Shown here piece by piece: positions 52,574-61,114 of a DNA stretch of 64,000 nucleotides. Origin of the DNA: Azophilus sp965220835 (lineage in GTDB: Bacteria; Pseudomonadota; Gammaproteobacteria; Pseudomonadales; Azotimanducaceae); assembly GCA_965220835.1 (NCBI GenBank), contig OZ244842.1, positions 186,001-250,000 on the forward strand. The letters are read 5' to 3'. Below the pieces are notes generated by a model. It was given only the letters and a program-made list of their open reading frames with translations. It ran no database searches and was not told the origin of the DNA. Numbering within the stretch: the first letter of the stretch is position 1; every line of letters begins with the position of its first letter. Both the position numbers and the translations under genes were made by a program.

Positions 52574-53356
52574 TCAAAAGTCGATGTAGGTGCCAGTCAC
52601 CCTGATGTCAGCGAGCGCCTCGGGCGCGTTGGCCTGATGCTGCTTCATCAGGCGGTACAGGAAACCGTGTCCGTTGGCCATGAGGGCGTCGCGCAGGATG
52701 TTGTCCCGGTCCACCTCCTTGGCGCGCTCCTGCAGCCGCTCGCAGGTGTAGATGAAATTGTTGGTGTGCCGGGCCCGGACTTCCGTGCCGTAGAAAAGTT
52801 CGAATTGCTTGCCGGGATCGCTTTCGCGCAAGTGAAGCTCCAGCAAGCGCCGCGAGAAGACCTCCGGGTCCTGGGCGGACGCTGCCGCGAACAGCTTGCT
52901 GATTTCCTCGTTGCTGACCGTGCCGTCGGCGGCTGCGCCTTGGCTGGAGACGAACAGCAGGCCGGCAATGGCGCCAAGCTGGTTGCCCACGGTGTCCGCA
53001 AGCCGCAGAAACGCCTCTTGGTGCGCGTGCCGTTCGCTGGCCACCATGCGTTCGGACTGGATGATGGCCTGGTCGGCGGTGCGTTGGATTTCCAACGATT
53101 GGTTGCGCAGCGCTTCCGTGTTCTGCTCCAGTTCCTTGCGTTGCAGGAAGTAGCCGATCACCAGCCACAGAAACGCCAACGGCGCGAAGGCGCCTTCGAG
53201 AAAGTTGCCGAGGGTGGCGGCGTCCAGCGCGCTGACCTGTGCCCAGCCGATGCGCACCGAAACATAGGCGGCGCCGAGGGCCAGCCATGCGAACGTCAGC
53301 ACGAGGCCCAGCCAGATGCGCCAGTCAAACCGCGCCGAGTTGGGCGGCTTGGTCAT
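52574..53356 (-). CDS. Membrane protein with two N-terminal transmembrane segments
   Basis: 260 residues. TM1 WIWLGLVLTFAWLALGAAYV-like (about residues 13-34) and TM2 APLAFLWLVIGYFLQ (about 58-73), followed by a coiled-coil (ELEQNTEALRNQSLEIQRTA) and a helical cytosolic domain. No family recognised. The small protein at 53363-53545 is 6 nt upstream and probably cotranscribed. Confidence 0.7.
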   Translation of the reverse strand: MTKPPNSARFDWRIWLGLVLTFAWLALGAAYVSVRIGWAQVSALDAATLGNFLEGAFAPLAFLWLVIGYFLQRKELEQNTEALRNQSLEIQRTADQAIIQSERMVASERHAHQEAFLRLADTVGNQLGAIAGLLFVSSQGAAADGTVSNEEISKLFAAASAQDPEVFSRRLLELHLRESDPGKQFELFYGTEVRARHTNNFIYTCERLQERAKEVDRDNILRDALMANGHGFLYRLMKQHQANAPEALADIRVTGTYIDF

Positions 53357-53362
53357 GGCCGG

Positions 53363-53545
53363 TCAGTCTTCGGATTCAGCCGCAGCAGTATCGGCGTCGT
53401 TGGCCTGGGCTTTGGTCAGGCGCAGCAGCTCGGCGGTGTCCCTTTGTATCTCGCTCAAGCGAAATATGATGTCGGGAAGCTGGTCGGTGAGCCGCCACAG
53501 GAGGTAGGCGATGCCGAGCAGCGCCAAGAAGGACAAGAATTGCAT
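53363..53545 (-). CDS. Small single-pass membrane protein
   Basis: 60 residues: one transmembrane segment (FLSFLALLGIAYLLWRL) then an amphipathic acidic helix ending AAAESED. Spacing of 6 nt to the next membrane protein suggests a two-gene operon. Function unknown. Confidence 0.6.
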   Translation of the reverse strand: MQFLSFLALLGIAYLLWRLTDQLPDIIFRLSEIQRDTAELLRLTKAQANDADTAAAESED

Positions 53546-53653
53546 TCAACAGCTCCGGGGTTTCCTATTGCGGCGCACAGATATACGCGCTGGAACGCGG
53601 TTAGTCCAGTATATGTAGCGGTTCAGGACCTTTCGGAATTTGGGCCTGCCGGA

Positions 53654-54658
53654 TCAGGCAGCATCCTCGATTCCGACAAGGTACTCGTTCGGCGTTTGGC
53701 AATCCAGCGCCCAGTGCGGCCGCCGGTAGTTGTGGAAGAACTCGTGCTCGGCGAGCCTGGGCGCGACGTCGGCGACGGTGAGGGGGCCGTCGTAGAGGTT
53801 CCAGAACTCGATTCGGGCGGAGCGGTTGGCCCGCTCGACGCACCCGTTCCACTGGGGCTGTCTGGGCGGCAGGACGTGGAGGGGGAGGCGCATCGCCTCG
53901 CAGGCGCGCTCGAAGTCCCCCATGAACTCGCTGCCGCCGTCGACCTGTATGGAGGCGACCGGGAACGGCATGGCCTCGGCCACGGCGGCCAGGAAGCGCT
54001 TGGCGTTGCCGGCGGTGGCGCGGGAGAAGACCCGGCTGGCCATGAACCTGGAGACCGGGCAGACGGCCCGGAACTCCTTGAGGGTCCGGCCGTCCCTGCT
54101 GTAGGTCATGTGGTCGATCTGGACCATGTGGCCGGGGGCCTGGGCCCTGTCGCCTTGCCTCCAGCGCTGCGCCCAGGCGCCGTTGAAGGACCGGCGGCGC
54201 TTGGGCTTGAGGCGCCCTTCGCACGAGGCCGCGGGCCGGATCCGGCCGTCGGCGATGGCCCTGCTGATGATGCGCCCGACGGTGGACACGGACAGGCGGA
54301 CGCCGTCCCTGGCCAGCATCGCCCGCAGCCTGGCCTTGCCCATGTAGGGGTGCCTCGCCCGCAGCTTGAGCACGGCTTGGTCGTCGGCGTCCGTCCAGCG
54401 CCGCCGTCGGACGCTGCGGGGACGCGTGCTCCTCGGCTCGAGGGCGCGCAAGCCGCCTCCGCGGAAGGCCCTGCGCCAGTCGTAGTAGGTGCTTTTGGCG
54501 AGGCCGACGGTGTCCAGGGCGTCGCCGCGGCGCATGCCGCCCTCGACCATCTCGTCGACCAGTTCGAGGACACGGTGGCGCTGCTGGGCGCGGATGGACT
54601 CGGTGTCGTCCACGCGCAGGCGCTTGCAGGAAGGTGGGCAGGCGTGCAACAGTCTCAT
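53654..54658 (-). CDS. IS481-family DDE transposase
   Basis: 334 residues. N-terminal helix-turn-helix (GDALDTVGLAKSTYYDWRRAF) and rve integrase core with HMVQIDHMTY (D), SIQVDGGSEFMGDFE (D) and PPRQPQWNGCVERANRSARIEFW (E). C-terminal FFHNYRRPHWALDCQTPNEYL. No internal stop; probably active. Confidence 0.9.
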   Translation of the reverse strand: MRLLHACPPSCKRLRVDDTESIRAQQRHRVLELVDEMVEGGMRRGDALDTVGLAKSTYYDWRRAFRGGGLRALEPRSTRPRSVRRRRWTDADDQAVLKLRARHPYMGKARLRAMLARDGVRLSVSTVGRIISRAIADGRIRPAASCEGRLKPKRRRSFNGAWAQRWRQGDRAQAPGHMVQIDHMTYSRDGRTLKEFRAVCPVSRFMASRVFSRATAGNAKRFLAAVAEAMPFPVASIQVDGGSEFMGDFERACEAMRLPLHVLPPRQPQWNGCVERANRSARIEFWNLYDGPLTVADVAPRLAEHEFFHNYRRPHWALDCQTPNEYLVGIEDAA

Positions 54659-54722
54659 GCTCAGGCTCCTTGTTCATTGGGTGAATCAAGCATGCCTGAG
54701 TCGGCGGCGCGCGTCAGCGCGC

Positions 54723-54775
54723 CGCCGGTCCTTGAGCTGCGGTCGCCTACGGCTCCCTCCGCTCAAGGACCGGCG
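54723..54775. repeat. 15-bp inverted repeat inside the IS right end
   Basis: CGCCGGTCCTTGAGC (54723-54737) and GCTCAAGGACCGGCG (54761-54775) are perfect arms with a 23-nt spacer, between the transposase start and the terminal repeat. May insulate the transposase gene from outside transcription. Confidence 0.65.
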
Positions 54776-55002
54776 CCACCCTCCCCATCCACTCAGTTCA
54801 CGGGCCTAAGCCGCCGGGGAGAAAGTTCCGAAATGTTTCTGAGCCGGAACAGTATATGCATGTGATGGCGGGTAGGGTCGATTGGCTGGGCGCTGGATGC
54901 AGGCTGCCGTCACAGCGGGTTGGGTTCTCACGACACCAAGGCGTTGATGTCGAACCTGCCGGTGCATATGCCCATAGTGCTTAGGGAGATTGTTCTGGCT
55001 CG

Positions 55003-55497
55003 TTAAGTGGATGCGGGCAGGCGCTTAGGGCTCATCAGGGCCTCCAATCGCGCAGCACCAACCCGCAGAGCCTCGGGGCCGCCCGGCCACTGCAGCAAGG
55101 CGGCGCCGAAGGTGGGCATGTTGTCGATCACCGCCGTTTCGGCGAGCAGGTTGACGCATTCGGTGATTCCAGGGTTGTGGGCGACGATGGCGGCGGTTTC
55201 GATGTTCGGGGGCGTTTCCCGAAGCACGCCGACCAACGTGGCGGGGCCCGCCCCGTAGAGGCGATGATCCGCCTTCAGCGTGGCGCTGGGAAACGCCTCG
55301 GCCACGAACGCTGCGGTGGCCGCCGCTCTCGCGGCGTCGCTGGTCCAGATCCATTGGATGGCGTGGGGTTGGCCGGCCAGCCAGTTGCGCATGGCCGGGC
55401 CGTCCCGCTCGCCGCGTTGATTCAGGGGCCGTTCAAAATCGCTCCGGGCCGTGCTGGTCCAGGAGGACTTGGCATGGCGGATCAACCAAAGACGCAT
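55003..55497 (-). CDS. sixA: Phosphohistidine phosphatase SixA-like
   Basis: 164 residues from ATG 55497. RHAKSSW with the catalytic His at the N-terminus, RPLNQRGERD, WTSDAARAAATA and the second His in AAIVAHNPGITE: all histidine-phosphatase (SixA branch) features. Dephosphorylates phosphohistidine domains such as those in the nitrogen PTS or hybrid kinases. Confidence 0.88.
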   Translation of the reverse strand: MRLWLIRHAKSSWTSTARSDFERPLNQRGERDGPAMRNWLAGQPHAIQWIWTSDAARAAATAAFVAEAFPSATLKADHRLYGAGPATLVGVLRETPPNIETAAIVAHNPGITECVNLLAETAVIDNMPTFGAALLQWPGGPEALRVGAARLEALMSPKRLPAST

Positions 55498-55589
55498 CTT
55501 GGTGTTCTCTCTTTCATGGAACAAAACTCACAAGCTTTTGATTTTATGGAATTCTTTAATGCGGGGAACAGGGCCTTCGATTGGGCGCC

Positions 55590-55716
55590 GAGAGCAGGTG
55601 TGCGGTGCGTGCATCCGGTTTGCCGAATGGCGCGCCAGGCGGAGGTGCTTACCGCGACGATGGGCGCAAGCACGAGCCTCAACAGCACCGGATGCACGCA
55701 CCGCACACCTGCTCTC
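55590..55716. repeat. Perfect 30-bp inverted repeat (arms 55590-55619 and 55687-55716)
   Basis: Arms GAGAGCAGGTGTGCGG...CATCCGGT and their exact reverse complement, with a 67-nt spacer. The GTGCG-G-CATCCGG-like core is shared with the 32-bp inverted repeat at 18.2 kb. It lies in the 530-nt gene-free stretch 55498-56027. Confidence 0.75.
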
Positions 55717-55807
55717 TCCCAGCGTATGAAAGGTGTTCCTTGGGCGTCCTCGTCCCGGTGCGCTGGGTTGGAGACTTCCGTGGAACAATTGGGATTCAAG
55801 GTGAGGG

Positions 55808-55990
55808 CGCGAACCTTCGGTTCGGGACGACCGCAAGCCAACCTTCGTTCGAAGCGATTCCTTCGGTTCGAGGGAGTCCCTGCCTCTCGGACGGCGCGCA
55901 GCGCTGTTCTTCCGCACGATGAATCCCCCCTCGGGAAGCACTTGTTACCGGCACGTCGGCGTCGCTGCGGGCCGGAGGCCGAATCGGCCA
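55808..55990. repeat. Cluster of short hairpins
   Basis: CGAACCTTCGGTTCG (55808-55822) is the same hairpin as in the IS1380 palindromic elements. CTTCGTTCGAAG and CCTTCGGTTCGAGG-like repeats follow. The long open frames across this stretch on both strands are repeat artefacts. No gene is supported here. Confidence 0.45.
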
Positions 55991-56027
55991 CGTAAACGTG
56001 CACTTGCTTGCGGGACAGGACACGCAG

Positions 56028-56933
56028 CTACCAGATGGCGAAGAACTCCTCCAGGGCCTGCATCTGCCCACCGGAGGCGGATGAGGGAACGATGATGGGC
56101 GTCTTGATGCCGGCGTCGAACCAAGCCTCTATGCCGTCGCGCACCTTGGCGGCGCTTCCGAACAGGGTGGTGTCGGCCAGCCAGCGGTCGGACAGGCAGG
56201 CCGCAGCCCCTTCGGTGTCGCTGGCTTCCATGGCCGCCTCCACGCCCTCCATCTCCTCGACGTAACCCGCCTCCTTCCAGTAGTTCCGGTAATTCGGCAG
56301 GAAAGCGTAGCTGGTCAGCGTGCGCCGGTTCACGGCCTTGGCGGCGTCCTCGTCGTCGCTGATGCAGGTGGGGATCATGTTGCCGATGAAGAAGCCTTCG
56401 CCCTGTCGTGCCTCGTCGCTCAGGTTGGCCAGCGAGGCCGCCATGTGGCTGCGGGCGCCGTTGGCGAACACCATGCCGTCGCCGATTTCCTCCGCCAAGC
56501 GGATCATCCGGCTGCGCAGCGTGGCGAGCACGATGGGCGGCAGTTCCCCGGCCCGAGGCACTGCGCGCAGGTCGGCCACGAACTGCCGCGTGTCGCTCAA
56601 GGGCTGGCCGCCGCTTAAGCCCAAGCGCTTGAGGGCCGGTTCGTGGCTGACGCCGATGCCGAAGCGGAAGCGACCCCCGGATGTTTCATGGATGAACGAC
56701 GCCGCGGCTGCGTAGTCGTTGACGTGGCGGCTGTAGATGGGCGTGATGCTGGTGCCGAACTCGATGCGGCTGGTGCGCAGGGCGATGGCCAGGCAAAGCG
56801 AGAGGTTGTCCCCAAGGCTGGGGCCGTAGATGCCGGGAAAGCCACGGCGCTCTATTTCTTCGGCGATGGCAAGGGTTTTCAAGCGGCGGCCGGGCACGGC
56901 GGCAAGGCTGACGGCGGGAAGGCGGTCTGGCAT
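56028..56933 (-). CDS. LLM-class (bacterial luciferase-like) flavin oxidoreductase
   Basis: 301 residues. IYGPSLGDNLSLCLAIALRTSRIEFGTSITPIYSRH (in the TIM-barrel's second and third strands) and GGRFRFGIGVSH are typical of luciferase-like monooxygenases, including F420-dependent members. Also IADGMVFANGA-like IGDGMVFANGA. FMN or F420 dependence cannot be told from the sequence. Stands alone. Confidence 0.8.
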   Translation of the reverse strand: MPDRLPAVSLAAVPGRRLKTLAIAEEIERRGFPGIYGPSLGDNLSLCLAIALRTSRIEFGTSITPIYSRHVNDYAAAASFIHETSGGRFRFGIGVSHEPALKRLGLSGGQPLSDTRQFVADLRAVPRAGELPPIVLATLRSRMIRLAEEIGDGMVFANGARSHMAASLANLSDEARQGEGFFIGNMIPTCISDDEDAAKAVNRRTLTSYAFLPNYRNYWKEAGYVEEMEGVEAAMEASDTEGAAACLSDRWLADTTLFGSAAKVRDGIEAWFDAGIKTPIIVPSSASGGQMQALEEFFAIW

Positions 56934-57111
56934 GGGGAGTCTCAGCGTTGGTTGGGATTGGCCATGGTACCGGATTCGCTTGAAGGACGAACCTGTGCAC
57001 CCGCGAAGCGGATGCGATTGAAGTTGCGCTGACGCGAAACTCCGCGGCTGCTGATAGGGAGTGGCCTCGAAGGCGGCCCCCGGTTGAGAGCGCGTCTTGC
57101 GCTAAGGGCCC

Positions 57112-57132
57112 GTTAACGCGGGCCGCGTTAAC
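57112..57132. terminator. Perfect 8-bp inverted repeat GTTAACGC/GCGTTAAC
   Basis: GTTAACGC, GGGCC loop, GCGTTAAC, 16 nt from the stop of the 57148-57573 gene on the minus strand. Terminator-like position, no T-run. The surrounding 214-nt gap contains no recognised gene. Confidence 0.4.
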
Positions 57133-57147
57133 AGGTCCCAGTTAAGC

Positions 57148-57573
57148 CTATGGGTCGGAGGAGGCAGGTGAGGGCTGTGGGTCGAGCCGCAGGAAGTGCC
57201 GCGGCGGGAATCCGGTGAGGATTTTGATCACCAAGCCGAGCGGATGGTCCGCTGCAACCCGGTTTCGTTCCTCGCCCGAAATCATAACCGCCACATAGTC
57301 CGCGGTTTCGCCGTTGCGCGTGACGCGAACGTTGGGATTGTCCAACGCTCGGTGGTACCAGGCTCGCGGCCAGTGGTTCACGGCCACATAGGACTGGCCG
57401 CCGCTGGTCAGTTCCGTGAGCACCCGATCGTGCGCTTCGCCATCGAAGGTGGTGAGGGTGAGGGTCTGCTCCGATTGCGGCTGAAAGTACCCCAGCAGCG
57501 ACTCGAACACCACCACCACCAACGTGTAGGCCACCAGTGCGATGGCCAGGAATTTGATGAGTCTCACACCCAT
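57148..57573 (-). CDS. DUF385/deazaflavin-type nitroreductase-like protein with N-terminal membrane anchor
   Basis: About 141 residues from ATG 57573 (GTG 57567 has better spacing to GGAGG). One transmembrane segment (FLAIALVAYTLVVVVF) is followed by a split-barrel domain with YVAVNHWPRAWYHRALDNPNVRVTRNGETADY, which resembles the F420-dependent nitroreductase/quinone reductase family. Cofactor use unproven. 10 nt downstream of the GDPD stop, so likely same transcript. Confidence 0.65.
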   Translation of the reverse strand: MGVRLIKFLAIALVAYTLVVVVFESLLGYFQPQSEQTLTLTTFDGEAHDRVLTELTSGGQSYVAVNHWPRAWYHRALDNPNVRVTRNGETADYVAVMISGEERNRVAADHPLGLVIKILTGFPPRHFLRLDPQPSPASSDP

Positions 57574-57583
57574 TCCTCCCTGT

Positions 57584-58558
57584 TTACAATCCACTTCCCT
57601 CTTGCATGATATCACTTTGCAATGCAGTGGCGCTGTTGCTGCAGTCGCAGCCCAAGCCGGCTTGCTGCAGCGCCGCCAACGCTTGGTCTGGGTGGTCGGT
57701 GAACAGGGCATCGACGCCCGCCTGGGCGAGGGCCGTCACTTCGTCTGCAAACCGGTCGAAGGGCGCACCGATTTGATCGGCCCGCAACGTGTAGGCGTAC
57801 ACGGCCATGTTGCGCTCATGGGCCAAGGCGATGACCGGCGGTTGTCGCGACTGGCCCCCTGCCGATGGGGTGAGAATGGATTTGGGCAAGCCGATGCCGC
57901 TGGCCCAACGGGCAATGCCGTCCAATCCTTGAGGCGTCAGCTGTGACTCGTGACGGATCAGCGCCACTCGCGGGTGAACGGTATCCAGCGCCGCCAAGGC
58001 CTCGGCGTCGAAGGACTGAATGCGCACCGGCAGGTTGTAGCCGGCCAACAGTGCGAGCGCCGCCTCGCCCAACCCCGGTTGCTGGCTGGGGTGCTTCAAC
58101 TCGGGGATGATGCCCACCTGCCGCCCGGTGGTTTGATTGAGGCCGTCGATCAGGTCGAGCGCCTCCTTGAACGTGGGAATCCGCAATGCCGCGTGCGGGA
58201 AACGTCCGGGCCGCCGCTCCACCGCGGTCAGCCGTTGCACTTCCGCAACGGTGAAGTCGGCGGCGTAGTGGCGGCCATCCGCGCGGGCGCGTCCGGCATA
58301 CACTGCCGCCACGTTGGTGGTGCGGTCCAACGTCAGGTCGTGCAGGGCGATGGGCACTCCATCCGCCGTCAACACCAAGTCCGGCTCGATCCAGGGCGCG
58401 CCCTGGCCGTAAGCCAAGGCGTAAGCGGCCAAGGAGTGTTCCGGGGCATAGCCTGAAGCGCCCCGGTGGGCAATCACCTCCGCGCAATCCGCCTGCGCCA
58501 AGGGTGCCAGCAGCGCCACGCAAGCCGCCAGCAGCCGCCGTGGCCGGTCCCGGGGCAC
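57584..58558 (-). CDS. Glycerophosphodiester phosphodiesterase, exported
   Basis: 324 residues from GTG 58558, giving a Sec signal RRLLAACVALLAPLAQA. GDPD catalytic motifs VIAHRGASGYAPEHSLAAY, IEPDLVLTADGVPIALHD and a C-terminal VDALFTDHPD. Ends in a Cys-containing GLGCDCSNS. Hydrolyses glycerophosphodiesters to glycerol-3-phosphate and alcohol. Upstream codons in the same frame belong to the GST overlap. Confidence 0.88.
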   Translation of the reverse strand: MPRDRPRRLLAACVALLAPLAQADCAEVIAHRGASGYAPEHSLAAYALAYGQGAPWIEPDLVLTADGVPIALHDLTLDRTTNVAAVYAGRARADGRHYAADFTVAEVQRLTAVERRPGRFPHAALRIPTFKEALDLIDGLNQTTGRQVGIIPELKHPSQQPGLGEAALALLAGYNLPVRIQSFDAEALAALDTVHPRVALIRHESQLTPQGLDGIARWASGIGLPKSILTPSAGGQSRQPPVIALAHERNMAVYAYTLRADQIGAPFDRFADEVTALAQAGVDALFTDHPDQALAALQQAGLGCDCSNSATALQSDIMQEGSGL

Positions 58559-58607
58559 CGCTGCAAAACACCCTGGCTCCGCCCCAAAGGAATGCCGTGG
58601 CGGGCGG

Positions 58608-59312
58608 TTAAGCGGCTGACGAGAGATCGACCTTCTCCGGCAGGATGCGCTTGAGCATCTTCCCGCAGGCCTGCAAATTGGCCACGAACCCGGGCCGAGC
58701 CTTGATCTCGTCCCAGTGAGCGGCCAAGGAGGGCCAGCGCCCGACATCAGGTGGACCCACCACCAGGTCCAATTGCGCAAGTCGCGTGCCCACGGCGATG
58801 TCGGCAATGGACAACGTGCCGCCAACGAAGTGGCTGCCGCCGTCCAAGACCGACTCCAAGTAGTCGAAGTGGCGGGGCAGCTTCTCGTTCCAAGTTTTCC
58901 GAGCCGTATCTAGGTCGGATTCCTTGCCCTGGAAGCGGGGAAACATGATCGGACGGAACAGGCCCCTGCCGATGCTGCCCGCCAGTTCCGAGTCTGCGTA
59001 CTCCTCCAGCCACACCGCCCGGCCATGGGCGAAGGCGTCTTCGGGATAGAGGCGTGGCTGCGGCGCCAGTCGTTCGAGGAACGCGCAGATGGCTGAGGAG
59101 TCGGGTAAGGTGCCGGTGATCCCTTGCTCACCTTCGGGCCGGTAGCGGAGCACGGGAATGCGCCGGGCCGGGCTGATTTCCACGAACCAATCAGGCATCG
59201 GCATGATGTTCACGGCTTCCAGTTCGTAGTCGAGGCCCTTTTCGTGCAGCACTGCCTGCACCTTGCGCACGAAGGGCGAGAGTGGGGTGCCATAGACGAC
59301 AAGATCGGACAT
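58608..59312 (-). CDS. Glutathione S-transferase
   Basis: 234 residues from ATG 59312, with AAAGGAG upstream. N-terminal thioredoxin-like domain: VVYGTPLSPFVRKVQAVLHE, ISPARRIPVLRY (cis-Pro) and LPDSSAICAFLERL (Glu/Asp-Ser glutathione site). All-alpha C-terminal domain with GGTLSIADIAVGTRL. Substrate unknown. Confidence 0.88.
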   Translation of the reverse strand: MSDLVVYGTPLSPFVRKVQAVLHEKGLDYELEAVNIMPMPDWFVEISPARRIPVLRYRPEGEQGITGTLPDSSAICAFLERLAPQPRLYPEDAFAHGRAVWLEEYADSELAGSIGRGLFRPIMFPRFQGKESDLDTARKTWNEKLPRHFDYLESVLDGGSHFVGGTLSIADIAVGTRLAQLDLVVGPPDVGRWPSLAAHWDEIKARPGFVANLQACGKMLKRILPEKVDLSSAA

Positions 59313-59471
59313 GCGGTGACTCCTTTGGACGATGGTTCTGGCCAGCGGCAGGATGGATGCCGACTGCAAGGATTGCGCCCTGCCGCGCCATTTCAACACT
59401 TCAAACCGAGCCGGTCCACAGGGGGGTGACGAGGATTCTGGCAGCGCTTTTGCCAAAACGGCCTCTCAGCC

Positions 59472-59488
59472 TTTACCTAAAAGGTAAA
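59472..59488. promoter_or_regulatory. Perfect palindrome, probable HigA operator
   Basis: TTTACCT-AAA-AGGTAAA, 21 nt before higB, overlapping AT-rich sequence that could be the -35/-10 region (TAAATACTGAATATACT). Fits autoregulation by the HigA helix-turn-helix. Confidence 0.6.
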
Positions 59489-59509
59489 TACTGAATATAC
59501 TTCGCGCAC

Positions 59510-59839
59510 ATGGACATCAGCTTCCGTACCAGTCAGCTACGCAAGCTGTGCGAGCAACGCAAGGTTGCTGAGCGAAGGTTGGGACCTGATGGTGCCCGCA
59601 AGCTGATTGCCCGGTTGGCGGACCTGCGGGCCGCAGCCTGCGTCGCTGATTTGCGCGCCGGTCGCCCGCACCCACTGTCCGGCGACAGGCATGGCCAGTT
59701 TGCGTTGAGTCTTTCCGGTGGCTTGCGGTTGGTTTTCGCGCCCGACCAGACTCAGGATGACTACCTGATGGATGGCGTAATCGACTGGTCATTGGTGCGG
59801 GCAGTGCGCATCGAGTTCATAGGAGACTATCATGGCTGA
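59510..59839 (+). CDS. higB: HigB/RelE-family toxin
   Basis: 109 residues. ISFRTSQLRKLCEQ, LADLRAAACVADLRAG and RLVFAPDQ..., ending VRIEFIGDYHG, the typical C-terminus of HigB killer proteins. Expected ribosome-dependent mRNA endonuclease. Overlaps higA by 8 nt; a palindromic operator lies upstream. Confidence 0.85.
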   Translation: MDISFRTSQLRKLCEQRKVAERRLGPDGARKLIARLADLRAAACVADLRAGRPHPLSGDRHGQFALSLSGGLRLVFAPDQTQDDYLMDGVIDWSLVRAVRIEFIGDYHG

Positions 59840-60941
59840 ATGGAACCCGCCGTTTGCCCCGGATTGGATCTCTCCGCCAGGAGACACCATCCTTGACCTG
59901 ATTGAAGAGAAAAACTGGACACAAACGGAGTTGGCAAGGCGCATGGGCTATTCGCTCAAGCATGTCAATCGGCTGGTGAAGGGCAAGGTTGCCTTAACCG
60001 AAGACACGGCCATTCTTCTCGAACGGGTGCTCGGTGCGAGCGCTCAGTTTTGGTTGGCTCGTGAAGCCCAATACCGGGAGCGAATTGCCCGTCGCAAGGA
60101 AGCGGCTGCACATGCGGGATGGGTTCCTTGGCTTGATGAAGTGCCCGTTCGGGAACTGATGAAAACAACAGGTGGAATCGCCAAGCGACGCATTGATGCC
60201 AAGTCAAAACCGTCCATAGTGGGCGATTGCCTGCGCTTCTTCGGCGTCGCATCTCCATCAGAGTGGCGTGACCGATACTGCGAGCTTGATATGTCGTTTC
60301 GACGCAGCCAAACGCGTCCGGCCGATGTCGGCGCAATAGCGGCTTGGTTGCGTCTTGGCGAGCGCCAGGCGGAGATGCTTGGTCCCCTAAAGTACAACCG
60401 CAGTCGCTTCGAAGCCGCCCTGCATGACATCCGGGAATTCACGATACTGGAGTTCGACGAGTTTCAACCGCGCATGGCGGCGCGGTTGAAGGATGCTGGC
60501 GTGGGCTTGGTTCTAACCGCCGCAGTGCCCCGTGCCCGGGTCAGCGGCGCGGCGCGCTGGCTTAGCAGGAATAGGCCTGTCATTCAACTGTCTTTGTACG
60601 GTAGGACAAACGACAAGTTCTGGTTCACTTTTTTTCATGAAGCCGCGCATATTCTGCTGCACGCTGAAAATCGAAGCTTGGTTTGGCTGGATGACGACAC
60701 AGGAACCGGAGATCAGGACGCCAAGGAGAAGGAGGCCGATGCTTGGGCGGCGAACATTCTCATTCCCCCGGTGTGGTCGGTAGGGCTTGCGGGCATCCAC
60801 AGCAAAGCGCTTGTTCGTGAGTTCGCTAGGGCGGCCGGAGTTCATCCAGGAATCGTCGTCGGCCGTTTGCAGCACGACGGCATAATTCCGTTTGCGCACA
60901 TGAACGAATTCAAAGTGAGCTACTCGCTCAATCAGCCCTGA
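59832..60941 (+). CDS. higA: HigA-type antitoxin with C-terminal ImmA/IrrE metallopeptidase domain
   Basis: 369 residues. N-terminal HTH (WTQTELARRMGYSLKHVNRLV) of the HigA/XRE type; C-terminal peptidase_M78 domain with HEAAH (in FTFFHEAAHILLH) and KEKEADAWAANILIPP providing the third ligand. This long antitoxin form pairs with a separate HigB as here. The peptidase may destabilise the antitoxin or sense stress. Confidence 0.85.
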   Translation: MAEWNPPFAPDWISPPGDTILDLIEEKNWTQTELARRMGYSLKHVNRLVKGKVALTEDTAILLERVLGASAQFWLAREAQYRERIARRKEAAAHAGWVPWLDEVPVRELMKTTGGIAKRRIDAKSKPSIVGDCLRFFGVASPSEWRDRYCELDMSFRRSQTRPADVGAIAAWLRLGERQAEMLGPLKYNRSRFEAALHDIREFTILEFDEFQPRMAARLKDAGVGLVLTAAVPRARVSGAARWLSRNRPVIQLSLYGRTNDKFWFTFFHEAAHILLHAENRSLVWLDDDTGTGDQDAKEKEADAWAANILIPPVWSVGLAGIHSKALVREFARAAGVHPGIVVGRLQHDGIIPFAHMNEFKVSYSLNQP

Positions 60942-61114
60942 CTTGGGGGCGGTAGCCCATTTTATGCCAGGTGAATGCGGGTGGAGAGCTAGCTGGGAAG
61001 TTGCTGTTGAACTTGGAGAGTGCCCTCTAGTAGGCGTTGAAAAAGGGACAAACTCGGCAGCAGTGACTAAACTCAGTGATGGTGCCTTGACTGACTCTGC
61101 ACGAGCAGGAATTC

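Larger units (their letters stand above)
53614..54851 (-). mobile_element. IS481-type insertion sequence, apparently intact
   Basis: Terminal inverted repeats TGTAGCGGTTCAG... and, at the other end, TGTTCCGGCTCAG... (reverse complement) share the TTTCGGAA block inside. GTATA lies directly outside both ends (53609-53613 and 54852-54856), within a longer shared AGTATATG, and looks like a target duplication. Inside are one full transposase and a 15-bp-stem hairpin near the right end. Confidence 0.85.

Noticed and set aside
53601..54689. 362-codon minus-strand frame inside the IS
   Set aside because: Shadow of the transposase in another frame; the accepted frame contains HTH and DDE motifs, this one is Arg/Pro-rich.
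52637..54865. 742-codon open frame on the plus strand
   Set aside because: It runs antisense to three clear genes (two membrane proteins and the IS481 transposase) and across the IS border; GC-rich codon bias leaves this frame open. The product is Gly/Val/Arg/Pro-rich with no domain.
55498..56027. Several overlapping frames of 90-270 codons
   Set aside because: They follow the inverted repeats on both strands, lack ribosome binding sites and have Arg/Ser/Cys-biased products.
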